From: Pterobdella sp. o SKG-2022
Taxonomy: Eukaryota > Annelida > Clitellata > Hirudinida > Piscicolidae
Length of the DNA: 64,000 nt
Reading direction: 5' to 3'
NCBI GenBank assembly: GCA_964035795.1
Contig: OZ038320.1
Coordinates: 1,718,053 to 1,782,052 of the forward strand
A program made the position numbers and the translations under genes. Below are positions 40,880-52,206 of this stretch, in pieces (the stretch's first letter is position 1; each line of letters begins with the position of its first letter). A model generated the notes under the pieces. It saw only the letters and a program-made list of their open reading frames with translations. It had not been told where the DNA came from and did no database searches.

Positions 40880-43160
40880 TTAATCCATTCTGGCTTTTAA
40901 ATACTTGGTTGTTACTTTGTCCATTTCACTGTGGTAGTGGTAGGTAATCATTTCACTGATAAAAAATGGAGAATGAATGCTACATGAACAATAGAGCAAT
41001 ATATTTTAATTACATACAAAAAACTGTAGAAACTGACTGAATTTAAAGGATTTTATTTGCGATGGTGTTTAGCCATTATATTTGATTTGATAAATTTATC
41101 ATTATTTCATTAAGCAGCCCTCCAACATTCAGTAGCCCCAAAGCCACACTAACACACCTCATCTTCAAGGTATGCTACAGCAGACTATACATATGCTGAA
41201 AATCATTACTCAACTGCCATACACCCACATATCACCAACACACATACACCACACCTCACCAAACAAACCCAGCACACATACAGGCCCCAACATCCCACTA
41301 CACATTGCCATCCAACATACATGATCTTGACGACACCTCCCCAGCCAGACAAGGCATCCCTATCTTGAGCATTCAATAAGGCCTGGGATATTACCTCTGA
41401 TAACTCATCGGGACCCTGTGTCATTTTATTATTTTATTGTTATTTTTTTATTTTCACATGCATCGTCATTTTAAAATTTTAAACAATAAAAACAACACAA
41501 ACCAACATAATAAAAAACACAAACAAATAACAACACAGAACAAAATTTTTAAAATGCCACTCAAAACACCTATCATAACAACCCCCACAACACATAAATG
41601 CCAACTCACCATATCAGGCTTCCACAACGACTCACACATTCCATACAGCTGTTCAGTGCACGTACCACTAACCACAAAATCATTGGTCACCATTGGACAT
41701 CCTATGTAGTTAAGTGACATTTATGCGTTAGTATGTATAACCAAAAAAAGAGCCCTAGAAAGAATTGGATAAAAACAATGATAACAAGAAATATCTCAAC
41801 TAAGCAGAGCTAACATAAATTGAATGAGATAAGCGGAAAAAGTGAAGATAGGCAGGCAAACAGACCTATAAGATCGAGGTTGGCAACCAGAACTTCCTTG
41901 GTCTTGGGATCGATGCCTGCCACCACTGGCTCCACAAAGTAGGGACCGAACCTGGGGGTGTTGAACTATTTAAGGAAAACATTTTCCCTAACTATCTCAA
42001 TCATTGTTTAATGTCTATCCCCATTCTAATATGGGTTCTTGGTGGCTATTTTCCATGAAGTGTGTTTTCTAATAATTAGGCATTTTAAAAACTACTGCTA
42101 TGGAAATAAAATCTCTTAAACACACATGATAATAACTAAACCAAAAATAATCCTTTGAGAACACAGTAATTATAACGAGAGTAAAGATTTTTCAAAAACT
42201 CATGATAATAATGAGATTAAAGAAATCTTTAATGCAATGATGGCAAACCGATGTTCATAAAGAAAGTTGGAGATTAGGGAGAGAAGAGTGTGTGGTTTTA
42301 GTCTTCTATTCTCCCTCAGTTCATACAAGTTTGTGCGGAACTTCAAACGCTCGGACCTGAAGTGGGATTGCATAACAAATAATGATGATAGTGTTTATAG
42401 AGGTATTAAATTTATTGAAAAAACTGATTTTTACATGATCTGATATTTGTTGTCTATGATTTTTTGGTTGGAGGTGGTCATGAATACTCAAAAAAACATG
42501 TAAACAAAAAAATGTTTTATAATTAAAATCTTCTTGTGTTTCAAGTTATTAATAATTTGTTATATAGAATGAGAAAATCAGGAACATTGATATATAAATG
42601 AAACATACACAGTGAGAATGTCTGTTGCGAGACCTGAAAAACCTACATATAATCGAGGCCCAGCCTGTTAAAGTTATTTTTTAAATAACTGTTTAATAAA
42701 AAATAAATATAAAAGAAAGAAAAGTATTAAATAAGAATAAAATTTTTACTTTTTATTAAACTTTAGAAATATTGAAAGCAGATCAAAATAATTGAGTATA
42801 AATAAGACATTAAAATTCAAAAATAAAATGCTAAATACCATATAAACTAATATAATAAAGATAATTTGAAAAGTAAATGCAACCTTGAAAAGTTTATCAA
42901 AGTCCATAGAGATGGTTTGAGCTTGAACACCAAACCTTCTGTCTGATGCTATAGCCACACAGTCCTTGCCTTTCATCGCCACCACCGCTGATCCATTGTA
43001 ACTTAATATGCTCTAAAGATTGGGTGATAGGGTTTTATTGGTTGATTGTTTTGTATCTAACGCATGAAAGTATTCTTAATGTATAGAATGTGCTGAAAAG
43101 GTTATGAGAAAAACGTTAAAGTATCTTTCTAAACACAAGTGCTTAGAATTTACTCACCAT
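40880..43160 (-). CDS. PSMB3: Proteasome subunit beta type-3
   Basis: Eight exons: 43158-43160 (ATG only), 42884-43012, 42609-42664, 42249-42356, 41866-41951, 41610-41701, 41321-41415 and 40880-40928. All phases agree and the product is 205 residues, the same length as human PSMB3. Family motifs run throughout: [83 protein letters not shown], and the end KARMD. Known role: non-catalytic beta-3 subunit of the 20S core. As in the family there is no cleaved propeptide and no catalytic Thr1. The initiator ATG is alone on exon 1, directly before a consensus gtgagta donor, so translation of the whole protein depends on that splice. The gene is divergent from PGLS. Confidence 0.96.
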
Positions 43161-43642
43161 CTTTCTTTTTTTCTGTAAATTTAAGTTTTCGTTAAATAAA
43201 AATAGTTGTTGAGCATTATTGAAAACTGAAATAGTTTATACAGTCGATAAAAATGTCATTTTTGGAAAAATTTCGTTGTTATTTCAAAAATAAATGTGAT
43301 TAATTGAACAGACCTTGTTGAAGATTTCTAAATATAAATTGGAAACTATACACAAGTTAAAATATTTGCTGCATCAGAATAACTAAAAGTTGTTTACAAC
43401 ATAGAAACTTTACATAAAACTGTCAAAATTTTAACAAAATTTTTGCTATGAATATACAATTTGAAAAAAAAAAATTTTTGAATAAATCAAATTTATAAAC
43501 AACAAAACACGTTTACAAAAATAAAAATTAACAATAAAATTTTCTATGACGTTCACTTTATTTAAATATTTTGAAATGAGTTTTAAAACATAATTACAAA
43601 ATAATTATGAGTCACCTTTGAGTGACTTTTTCATTTTTCATC
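43161..43642. promoter_or_regulatory. Shared intergenic region between divergent PSMB3 and PGLS
   Basis: Only 482 bp separates the two start codons, so both promoters and 5' UTRs must lie here. It is AT-rich with no CpG-island character and no clear TATA at a convincing distance. The bidirectional promoter is inferred from layout alone. Confidence 0.5.
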
Positions 43643-45838
43643 ATGTCAGAGTTCAAGGTATTCACCGCCAATGATAAACTTGCTAATTTTCTTACAACTC
43701 AAATTCTTTTGCTTGCTAACAATGCAATAAGCGAGAAGAATAAAGTTGTTGTCGGTTTATCAGGTACTTAATGATTATAACACTGTTTAAAAAATTTGTA
43801 CAACATATATTTGCATACCAGGCGCTTTCAAATAACTTGTTTCAGCTTTTATCTAACGTTTATGAATTTTTCAAAGCAGCTTTGAAATTGAATGCTTTTC
43901 AATTTACATAGCTTGTGTTCTTTGAAAATTTTAAAATAAATGTCTGTATCAAATAATTTTTCAAAACCTATACAAATTCTAACACCAAAGGTGGTAGTGT
44001 GGCTAAGTTATTTTGTGAAAAGTTCTCAAACCTGAGCAATGTCAACCCAGATTTTTGGAAGCCATGGCATTTTGTTTTCTGTGATGAAAGATATGTTACA
44101 TATGAAAATAGTGAGAGTACCTATGGGTACTATAAGAAACATTTTTTTGATGTCATCCAACTTCCACCTGAGAATGTCATCAAAATCAACCCACTTGTGC
44201 CAGGTATGGCTATTTTGTATAATTCTTTATTATATTTTTAGTAAAGTTGCTAAGAAAAAATGGGCTACAAAAGTTTTTGGATTGATTGCTTTTTATTATC
44301 ATATAACTATGTTGTGACATTAATGCCTTCCTAACAGAAAAGTTTTTCTTCATAGTTAAGTAATTTTTTAATCTAATAAAGTTCTGTTTTTCATGATGAA
44401 ATTTGTAACTAGCAAAATTCAAAATTATAGTTGCTGAATCAGCAAAACTATATGAAAGTGAAATGAGAACATTATTCGGAAAAGAGGCTGGAGACCAAGG
44501 TATGTAAAAATTAACAGTAAAAACATAAAAACAAACTTCCACAGATATATGTACCAAGAAACATACAAATCATGGTGCATTCTTATATTTGTATAAAACA
44601 CTGCATCATATAAAACCCTGTTTCAGGCACCATCAATTTATTAGTATTGTAGAGATATGGGGTCTTTCAAATATTTTAGCATTAAGAAATGAACTTGGTT
44701 GTGATATCTAATGTGTATTTCAACAAATCTGAATGTACCCAAATGGTTTTCAGTTTTTTGATTAACATACTTAGTTTTGATGTTTCACCATATAAGAACA
44801 AAAATACATGCATTCAAAAAAATTTTTAAATTCACACATGCATAGAGTCACACCAACACATACCTACAAACAGACCTGCCCCAGATAGACATACTGCTTT
44901 TGGGCATGGGACCAGATGGCCACACTTGCTCTCTCTTCCCTTCCCACCCTTTGTTAACTGTTATCATATTTTTTATTTATTTGTTTTCCCACAAGTAATT
45001 GCATAAAAAAGTACCCATAATTTATGTTTTTTATTTAGACGTTTTTTCGAAATACTCATCAATAAATAAAATAATTATTAAAGTTTTCCAAAACTTTCCA
45101 TTTGACTCTGAATTTTACCAGTGATGTAGTTTCATCTAATCACAGTCATTTCGATTTTACCTGCCATTATAAATATGGCAGTAATAAATTTTGAATTTCC
45201 ACAAAAATAACATTTTTATTATTTTTTAAAATTTTTTTTAGTTTTATGCTTTCCACAATGTTTTGAAGTATAATCCCGTAAATAAGAAAAACACAACAGT
45301 GTTATACCTTCATTGTAACATTCCACAATATAACTTCTATCATCAACCTCATGTACCCACAACCCAGGAAAAAGACAGATGGGTGGCTTCGATAGAGGAC
45401 TCCCTAAAACCACCACCATCCAGGATCACCCTCACTTTCCCCATCATCAATCGAGCATCCAACAGCTTTATCATTGCTTGTGGTGCCTCTAAGGCCGCTG
45501 TTATTAAGGTCTGTGGTGGTTGTGGTGGGTGAGTAGGTGGTTGGTTGGCTGGTAGTTGTGGGTGGGTGGTGTAATTGGGTTTGTCCTAATGTCTAGTACG
45601 TTGGTAACTGATGGGAGTTAGATGAAATTAAAATCGCATTAGTTTCATAAATTATTCAATTTTAATCTGTCTTGAATGCCAACAAAAATCCCAAATAACA
45701 TCATAACCACAGGATGCCATAGAGAATAAAGAGAGTGAACTGCCCATAGCAAAAGTTCAAAGTGCAAAAGTGGTATGGCTGATGGACCAATCAGCTTCAA
45801 GTTTATTGGCTTCACAGAACATTCATATAGAATTATAA
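43643..45838 (+). CDS. PGLS: 6-phosphogluconolactonase
   Basis: Six exons (43643-43763, 43991-44203, 44431-44499, 44874-44959, 45368-45508, 45713-45838) with fully consistent phases encode 251 residues; human PGLS has 258. Motifs: the N-terminal [14 protein letters not shown] phosphate-binding loop, [12 protein letters not shown], the [11 protein letters not shown] segment, [20 protein letters not shown] (the family's signature GxGxDGHtaSLFP), [15 protein letters not shown], and the C-terminal helix [13 protein letters not shown]. Known reaction: hydrolysis of 6-phosphogluconolactone to 6-phosphogluconate, second step of the oxidative pentose phosphate pathway, cytosolic. The donor of exon 4 (gttatc) is weak, but the join restores the family sequence HPLL-T-EKDRW exactly. 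Complete and apparently functional. Confidence 0.96.
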
Positions 45839-46179
45839 TTTTTTGATTCTATAAAATTCATCTTTTCTACAAATTATGGGTTTTAAGAAATAAATTTAGT
45901 AAAAAATGAGCCAAAATTTTCAAAAGAGGAAACCACCATGGTTAGAACCTTGAAAAGTTGTAAATATGAAAAAAACGGCAAGGAAACTTAGTTCAATATA
46001 CTTTGCTCAAGCAAACCTTCATCTCCATTCATCACTTGCATTGGCTTTTAACTAGCATATTATAAATAGAGGGAGTCAAGAAGAACATTCGACAGTGTTC
46101 AGAATACACCAATATAAAATAAGTTTTGTTTAAATAAAGTACATTAAGCCATGTTTTTAAGTGTCTCATAATCGTTTTG

Positions 46180-46560
46180 CGTTAGTTTCCATGCTAGCAT
46201 GGGTTGGACGGAGTCTCTTAATGGCTCTTCTCTACAATCTGCAGTCTTGGGCAAGTTCAAGTTTGAGTTTCATTTTTCCAAAGTTATTACCGACTAATTA
46301 TGACCATTTTTTTTGGTCTACCTTGTTCTCACTTACCCTCTACCTTGACATGCCGGCAAGCACTTGCTGGGTTACCAGCATGCATCCTCATTACATCCCC
46401 AAACCATCTCAGACTGTTTCTGCGTAGCACTTCAGTGATGTCTGGAATTCCCAGTTTGTCTCTCAGTTCATCTAATGATTATGCCATCCTTTAAGCTTAC
46501 ATTGCACATCCACCTGATCATCATCTTATCGGCTCTGGAACTTCTTAGTATCCGTAACCT
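46180..46560 (-). mobile_element. Decayed LINE 3' fragment
   Basis: The minus strand, read across frameshifts and stops, resembles the C-terminal region of non-LTR retrotransposon polyproteins. Recognisable pieces are RADKMMIRWMCNVSLKDG, ELRDKLGIPDITEVLRRN, RWFG and RRAIKRLRPTHASMET. Plus-strand frames in this block are shadows. No intact reverse transcriptase upstream; the fragment is non-functional. Confidence 0.7.
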
Positions 46561-47804
46561 TTTGAGGCTCCAGTAATATTAATTCATCAGAAATTATTAG
46601 CCTAATATTCAAGTTTGTTATAGTTGTTTGAATATTAATATTGATGATGATGACCAATGATCTAATTGAAAAGGTTGAAGAATTTTTTGTTTTTTTTCTA
46701 GATTTCAATTGTCAAACAAATCTCAGACCTTAAAAATGCTTTTTGACGTCATTTAATATTTGCTCCAAATTAAACATTTTTTCACAGATAAAATAATGGC
46801 CAAAAAATGAGTTTTTTTTTCATAATAATTCCCATTTGACCTGACCTCAATAACAACACTATCATAAAGAACCACATTAGCACCATCTATCGATAATAAC
46901 ATCACCCTTTATATCAAATAGCCCCTCATCAACCTGATAACAAAGCATTTAACCCTTAGAGACCGTCTAAAGGAGGATTTTCGGTTATGTATAAAAGCCA
47001 AATATTCGTCATCATATGGTACTTGGGTTAGCTAACCAAGATTTCTGATATTACAGAAAGTCTTTTTTCAACGTTTTCTTCGTTGTCTAAAACAAATCAT
47101 TTTGTTATTATTACTATTATTATTTGTATTATTATTATTATTTGTATTATTATTATTATTCTTATTTGTATTATTATTATTATTATTTTTATTTTTATTA
47201 TTATTATTAAGCTTATACTAAGCTGAACATTACATTAGGATAAACCATAATATAACATATGAACTATAAAATTGTTACCACAGCAACAGTAACTAGGCGA
47301 CAATCAAGTAGGACAATATTTCATGAAGGCACTCTGACCTTATGTAAGATAATTATTATTTGGTAAAATTTCATTTTTATAAAGTTATTAGAAAAACTAA
47401 AAAAATAAAAATAAATGAGTTTTTTCCATTAAAGTAACCACTGCTTGTAAGAAATAGTTTATGAATCTTTATGTATTTTTGTGTCATCTATCTCATACTT
47501 GTAACTACGTGCATCAATTTACAGGTGAGATTAATAATGAGATTGGGATATCAAATAACTCATTATTAAACAAATCAGTCCAGTAACTCATTAATCAATT
47601 AAAATGGCATCAAATTTTAAAAAAAGGCTAATTTTCATAATTTATTATTACGGCTAACCCGTATTAAACCTAATTTTTAATTTCAAAAAATTAATATAAA
47701 ATTTTTTTACGTATAATCTAAAAGAAAGATAACGAAGATATCATGATGGTTTCCAACTGACTACCACCACAACAAACCAGGACGTTTAAGCATCACTGTA
47801 AAAG
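46561..47804. other. Intergenic stretch with (ATT)n tract
   Basis: Contains a TTATTATTATT-type tract at about 47100-47210. Nothing coding was supported between the LINE fragment and the coiled-coil gene. Confidence 0.45.
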
Positions 47805-50800
47805 ATGGACCAATTAGAAGAGACCGTTAATGAGGAAATTACAAAAGAAAGGTATTGGAATAAGGTTTGAGTTTAGGTTTCTGGGGATTTGCTATGGGTC
47901 TGTTAGAATGTAAATGATCATTTAACTTAAGATGAGAGTTTATAAGAAGTAGTGGTGGTCATGAGCTTTATTTTTTTATGTTTTTCATCATTTTGTTTCC
48001 ACCAACAATATAGTTTGAAGCACCCTCGATATCCTTTTTTTCTCGTTTTATTTTCAATTTTTTTAGTTTTTCTTTCAATTTATTTTTCAACCATTAACAT
48101 CACCACACTCGCCAGAGAAATAATGAGACAACAAGTTAAACAAATTCTAGGCAACACACCCATGGTTCGACTAATGACCCTCAAAAAACAATATAGTGAC
48201 GTCAGTGAGGAACTGGAAGCTAAAAGGAAGGTGAATGAAAAAAAAATTGAAGCTGGTAGAAAAAAAACAAAAAGGTAACCAAACAATTAATTTTTTTTTT
48301 ACAGGAATATGAAGAAAGGAAGAAAGAAATGAAAAAACGACAAAAGCTTTGCTCAGAAAAAAAACTACACCTTTTACAGAAACTTTATAGATACCACAGA
48401 GTTATCCAGGTACGGCTTTTTCATCGATGGTACAGTGGTAGAATTGTGTTTCATTGATCAAAAAAGCATGAGTTCAACTTTCGTATCTGGATTTTCTAAT
48501 TACTATTGTGTTATAATTCAATTTGACGATGTCTTGGGAACAATTATGAAAGAAATTTATATTTAACAAGTGAATATATTGTATATATAATATATACATA
48601 CGATGTCTCTGAAAACCTTTCCACTACTTTCTTCAACTTCAGATTGAATTATAGTAGTGATGAAACTATATTGATTGCGAACTTTTTTATAGAAGTGTGT
48701 GAATAACTAATTAGTTTTAAATCTAATGAATAATCTATTTAAAGTAGGAAGAAACCTAATTTTCGAAAATGAAAACAATCAACTTGACATTAAAATAATA
48801 ATAGAGGGCTTAAAAAAATCAATGACGATAAAATCAAAAATAATACTAATAAAAATTTCAATAATTTCGAGCATAATTCAGTTAAAACACACCAGGACAA
48901 CGAAGCAAAAAAGAAAAAAGCTTTAGAAGAGATAGAGAAGCACAAGAAAGCTCTGGAAGGATCTAAGAATGACATATGCAAGTAGGGTCACTATTCATAT
49001 GAGCTGGAGAAATTATCAATGATTTTATTAGTAGTGTAGAAGTGCGATTTTCCAGCTCTGTTCATTAGGTTGAATATATGTTTACTTTTACTTCGGAGGC
49101 TGTTATATTCTTCGAATACACAGATTTTGGTCAAAGATTCTGCGTTAAAAGCAATACTTTTATAAACTTTAGTTTCATCATCATACTTTTCTTATAAATG
49201 GTCTATCATTTAAATTTTTTAGGATCCTCCATGATTCTTTGTAACTTCGTTTTATTAATTTGCTTTGTATGATCTCATTCTGTATAATATCTTCTTCGTT
49301 CATTCATCAACATTATAACTGAAACCTCACAACTCTAGATTGAAGGAATTAAAAAAAAACTTGGAAGAATCTTTAAAAGTGCTCAGACGTCAGGTGGAAT
49401 CAAAGCTGGGACCCTTGAGTTACTTAGGCACTGTGGTCAGCAGCTCTAACTTCAAAAGCAACAGAGAAATTCTTAACAAATGGGAAGACCTTATGATTAC
49501 AAGAAAGGTAAAAGTCTTTCAAAAATTAAAATAGATAAAACTATAAACAGAAATTTAAAAAATATAAGATATAAAAATTTTTTCTGTTATTAGACGTCAT
49601 TTTATAATGTGAGTTTGACTTATCTAAAGCAGAGTATGAAGTGCTGAGTGCTTGATGGATAACTCTGATAGTGATTATATAAATAGACAAGTTTACTAAG
49701 CATCAGAATGCAGGCAATGGACCAAAAAATAAAAACAATATGGAAATAATCAATTACACCTTTATAATTCTAAACAAAAATTATAATATAAAAATAAAAA
49801 AGCTGAATAATATTAATAAATAAATATTAAAAAATAATAAAAACAAAAAATATAAAAAGAATAATAATAATCTCTCAACCACAGGGCATGTTGGAAGCGT
49901 CAGAAGACAGGAATAGGACTGTGGAGGAAACACAATGCTTATATAAGGCTTCTATCGAGGTTCACTTTCAAATATTTTGCTAAATATAGTAATAAGAATA
50001 ATGAAATAATAATAACAATAATATCATAAATATCAATATAAATAAGGATAACAGTAAAGAAAAATAACCCAGGCGATAAAAGACAAAATACAAAGACAAC
50101 AGGCCCAATTGGATGCCCTTAGAAGCACCACACTGGACAGTGTTGAGAACGTCAAAATGGAGAAAAGTAAACTTAACAGGAATCTGCAACAGCAACATCG
50201 TCGACAACAATTGATTGCAGCTTTGCAGCTGTTGGTTGTGTTGGTGGAGAGAGTATTTTGTTGTTGTTGTTATTTATTTTACTGTCTTCGTTTTTTTGCA
50301 TCTTCTTTGGCGCCAAAAATAGACCTTTCTCAAAAACACGAGCTTTTACATTGAAGGCTGGCAATTCCACATTCAGTGCACATTGTCTTGTGGGATATCT
50401 TGATTGAGTCCAGCCGGATAAGTGAGGGGGCTTGCATCTTTAGAGAGTCCACATGGGCATCTGGATTTATATGAATATTTTTATTGATTTTACATTGTTT
50501 TAATGTGGTTTTTTGTTGATATTGTTATTGTTATGATTTATAATCGTTTTTTTTTGCTAATATACTAATATTTCCAAAGTATTTTTTCTTAGTAGTATAC
50601 GCAATCTCATCTATATATACAGCTGTGTGCAAAGTCTGATAGATAGAGTGAAAAGCGCTAAAAACTACAAAGATGAGGAGGAGGATGGAAGGACTGATGG
50701 TGGTAGTAGTGATGATGTGAATGCACACTTCAAGATGGTATGACTTTGATCATAAAACCATAGAAATTAAAAACTGATAACAAAAACTAGTATCTAGCTT

Positions 50801-51034
50801 TGAATTTTTTCAACATATTGGTATGTTTAAATTAACCATTGCAAGTTATTGAATGATCAGTTTCTGTTATTTAAAACTTAACAGTCTCGTTTGAATGCCT
50901 TAATGAACAAATTTTAGGTTTTCAATTGCAAAAATTTGTTTTTGGATTATTTATTCTTTTTTTTTCTTTTCCAGGTTGAAGATTACATTTTAGACTTAAA
51001 AGATTTTGTTTCTGAAAATGAGACAAACTTCTAA
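47805..51034 (+). CDS. CCDC42/CFAP73-like coiled-coil (DUF4200-type) ciliary protein
   Basis: Exons 47805-47851, 48116-48230, 48305-48409, 48896-48981, 49339-49507, 49885-49959, 50073-50166, 50623-50737 and 50975-51034 form a protein of about 260 residues, almost entirely charged helix. All joins are phase-consistent except one: 50166 ends in phase 1 while 50623 needs phase 2. A small exon is therefore missing between them, possibly a 20-bp exon after the acceptor near 50350. The segment LSYLGTVVSSSNFKSNREIL followed by NKWEDLM matches the CCDC42/CFAP73 pattern in which FxxYLexV...F precedes RYxxL. The upstream EYEERKKEMKKRQK...YHRVIQDNEAKKKKAL fits the same family. Known role of relatives: scaffold of the inner-arm-associated MIA complex in motile cilia and sperm manchette. 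Family by motif memory; moderate certainty. Confidence 0.6.
48425..48500 (+). mobile_element. tRNA-derived SINE-like fragment in intron
   Basis: Reads like a tRNA 5' half (GATGGTACAGTGGTAGAATTG, a good A box) followed by a degraded anticodon region and a B-box-like AGTTCAACTTTCGTATCTGG ending in TTTT. Acceptor stem not closed. It sits in an intron of the coiled-coil gene. Confidence 0.45.
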
Positions 51035-51900
51035 AGATGAAAACGATTTAATAATTGGTTTTTCTATCTCTTTTAAAAATTTTTTCTTTTAATATATCCT
51101 TAATTATCATTTTTGTTGAAGTTCAATTTTAAACTTTGTGCTAAAAGAAGACTCAATCATTTTATAAACTTCTTTAACCTACGCCTTCCAAACTTCGGGC
51201 ATTTTAAATTTCATATCTCGAAACAAAAAAAAATTTCAAATGAGAAAAAAACAAATTCTATAATGAGAAATCAATAAAATTCAGACAAAGAACAAAGAAA
51301 TTCAGGCTTAATATATGTGACTAAAGTTGAACTGTAGAGACCAGACACGGCAGTCTTGGAAGCAGATTGTCTTAGCTGAATGATATTTCAAATACCAGTA
51401 AAAAGATTTATAAAAAATATTCAAATAAAGTTTTTGTTTATTCAAATATCATGTTTTTTAGAATCTTTTTTTTCCAATATCCTTTTTGGTTCGTCAAATT
51501 TTGATACACTAAAAAACACGAAGATTTTCTTTGGTTTTGGTTATTTTCACTCTCTTTTGATAATAGCGGCATTTTTCATAAAAATGAAGTTAAAGTTTAT
51601 GATAAAGTTAATATTTCAAAAGACGAAGCAAGTATATTTTTTAAATATTAGTTTTATAAAACTGCGATGGAAAGATTAAACAAATGACCGGAAAACTTAC
51701 ACCGAGAGTGGTATTAAAAATAAATTCAAAAAATTAAAAATTATTGTAATTCAATGTTGGTTATGACGCCCTGATGACGTTTGCAAAAAAACATCATTGT
51801 GATTTGGTTTGTTGCCGATTTTCAAAAATTGTTTTGCATTAAAAATTAGTAATTTTCAAACTCATATTTCTCCAAACTTCACCAAAACATATTTGGAGAA
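51035..51900. other. Intergenic, AT-rich
   Basis: 3' flank of the coiled-coil gene (AATAAA-type signal near 51273) and 5' flank of the small secreted-protein gene. The frame at 51380-51679 is Phe/Ile/Lys-rich AT translation and was not accepted. Confidence 0.45.
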
Positions 51901-52206
51901 ATGAAAAAAGCCCTAATAATTTTAGCGGCTTGTTTTTTGGGCCTTTCTTGGGGCCAGTCGAGCACGGAAAAGAACGACACAAAAAATGCTCTTGGGGATG
52001 ACGAAGGTTCAGACTCTGAAATAACGAAGGGAGTAAGCTTGAATCCAGTGATGCCACTTGGAAATCACACTGACGGAGACCCAAGCACTAGGAAACTTTT
52101 TGATAAGCCCGTGGAAGACCAGAGTAAAGTATCGGCAAGCTCTACCTTCCGTGTGGCGTGTTCCATGGTGGCCTTGGCTACTTTTTTTGGATTTTACTAT
52201 ATTTGA
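51901..52206 (+). CDS. Small secreted, probably GPI-anchored protein
   Basis: A single uninterrupted 101-codon frame with more balanced base composition than its flanks. Residues 1-18 are a textbook signal peptide (MKKALIILAACFLGLSWG). The mature part is short, acidic and Ser/Asp/Lys-rich without cysteines, with one N-glycosylation sequon (NHT, about residue 55). Near the C-terminus a small-residue stretch (SASS) is followed by a hydrophobic tail (VACSMVALATFFGFYYI) ending the protein, the classic GPI-attachment signal. A C-terminal TM anchor is the alternative. AATAAA follows at 52280-52285. No intron is visible. I recognise no family; its size and layout resemble surface-anchored peptides or mucin-like stubs. 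Confidence 0.65.
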   Translation: MKKALIILAACFLGLSWGQSSTEKNDTKNALGDDEGSDSEITKGVSLNPVMPLGNHTDGDPSTRKLFDKPVEDQSKVSASSTFRVACSMVALATFFGFYYI

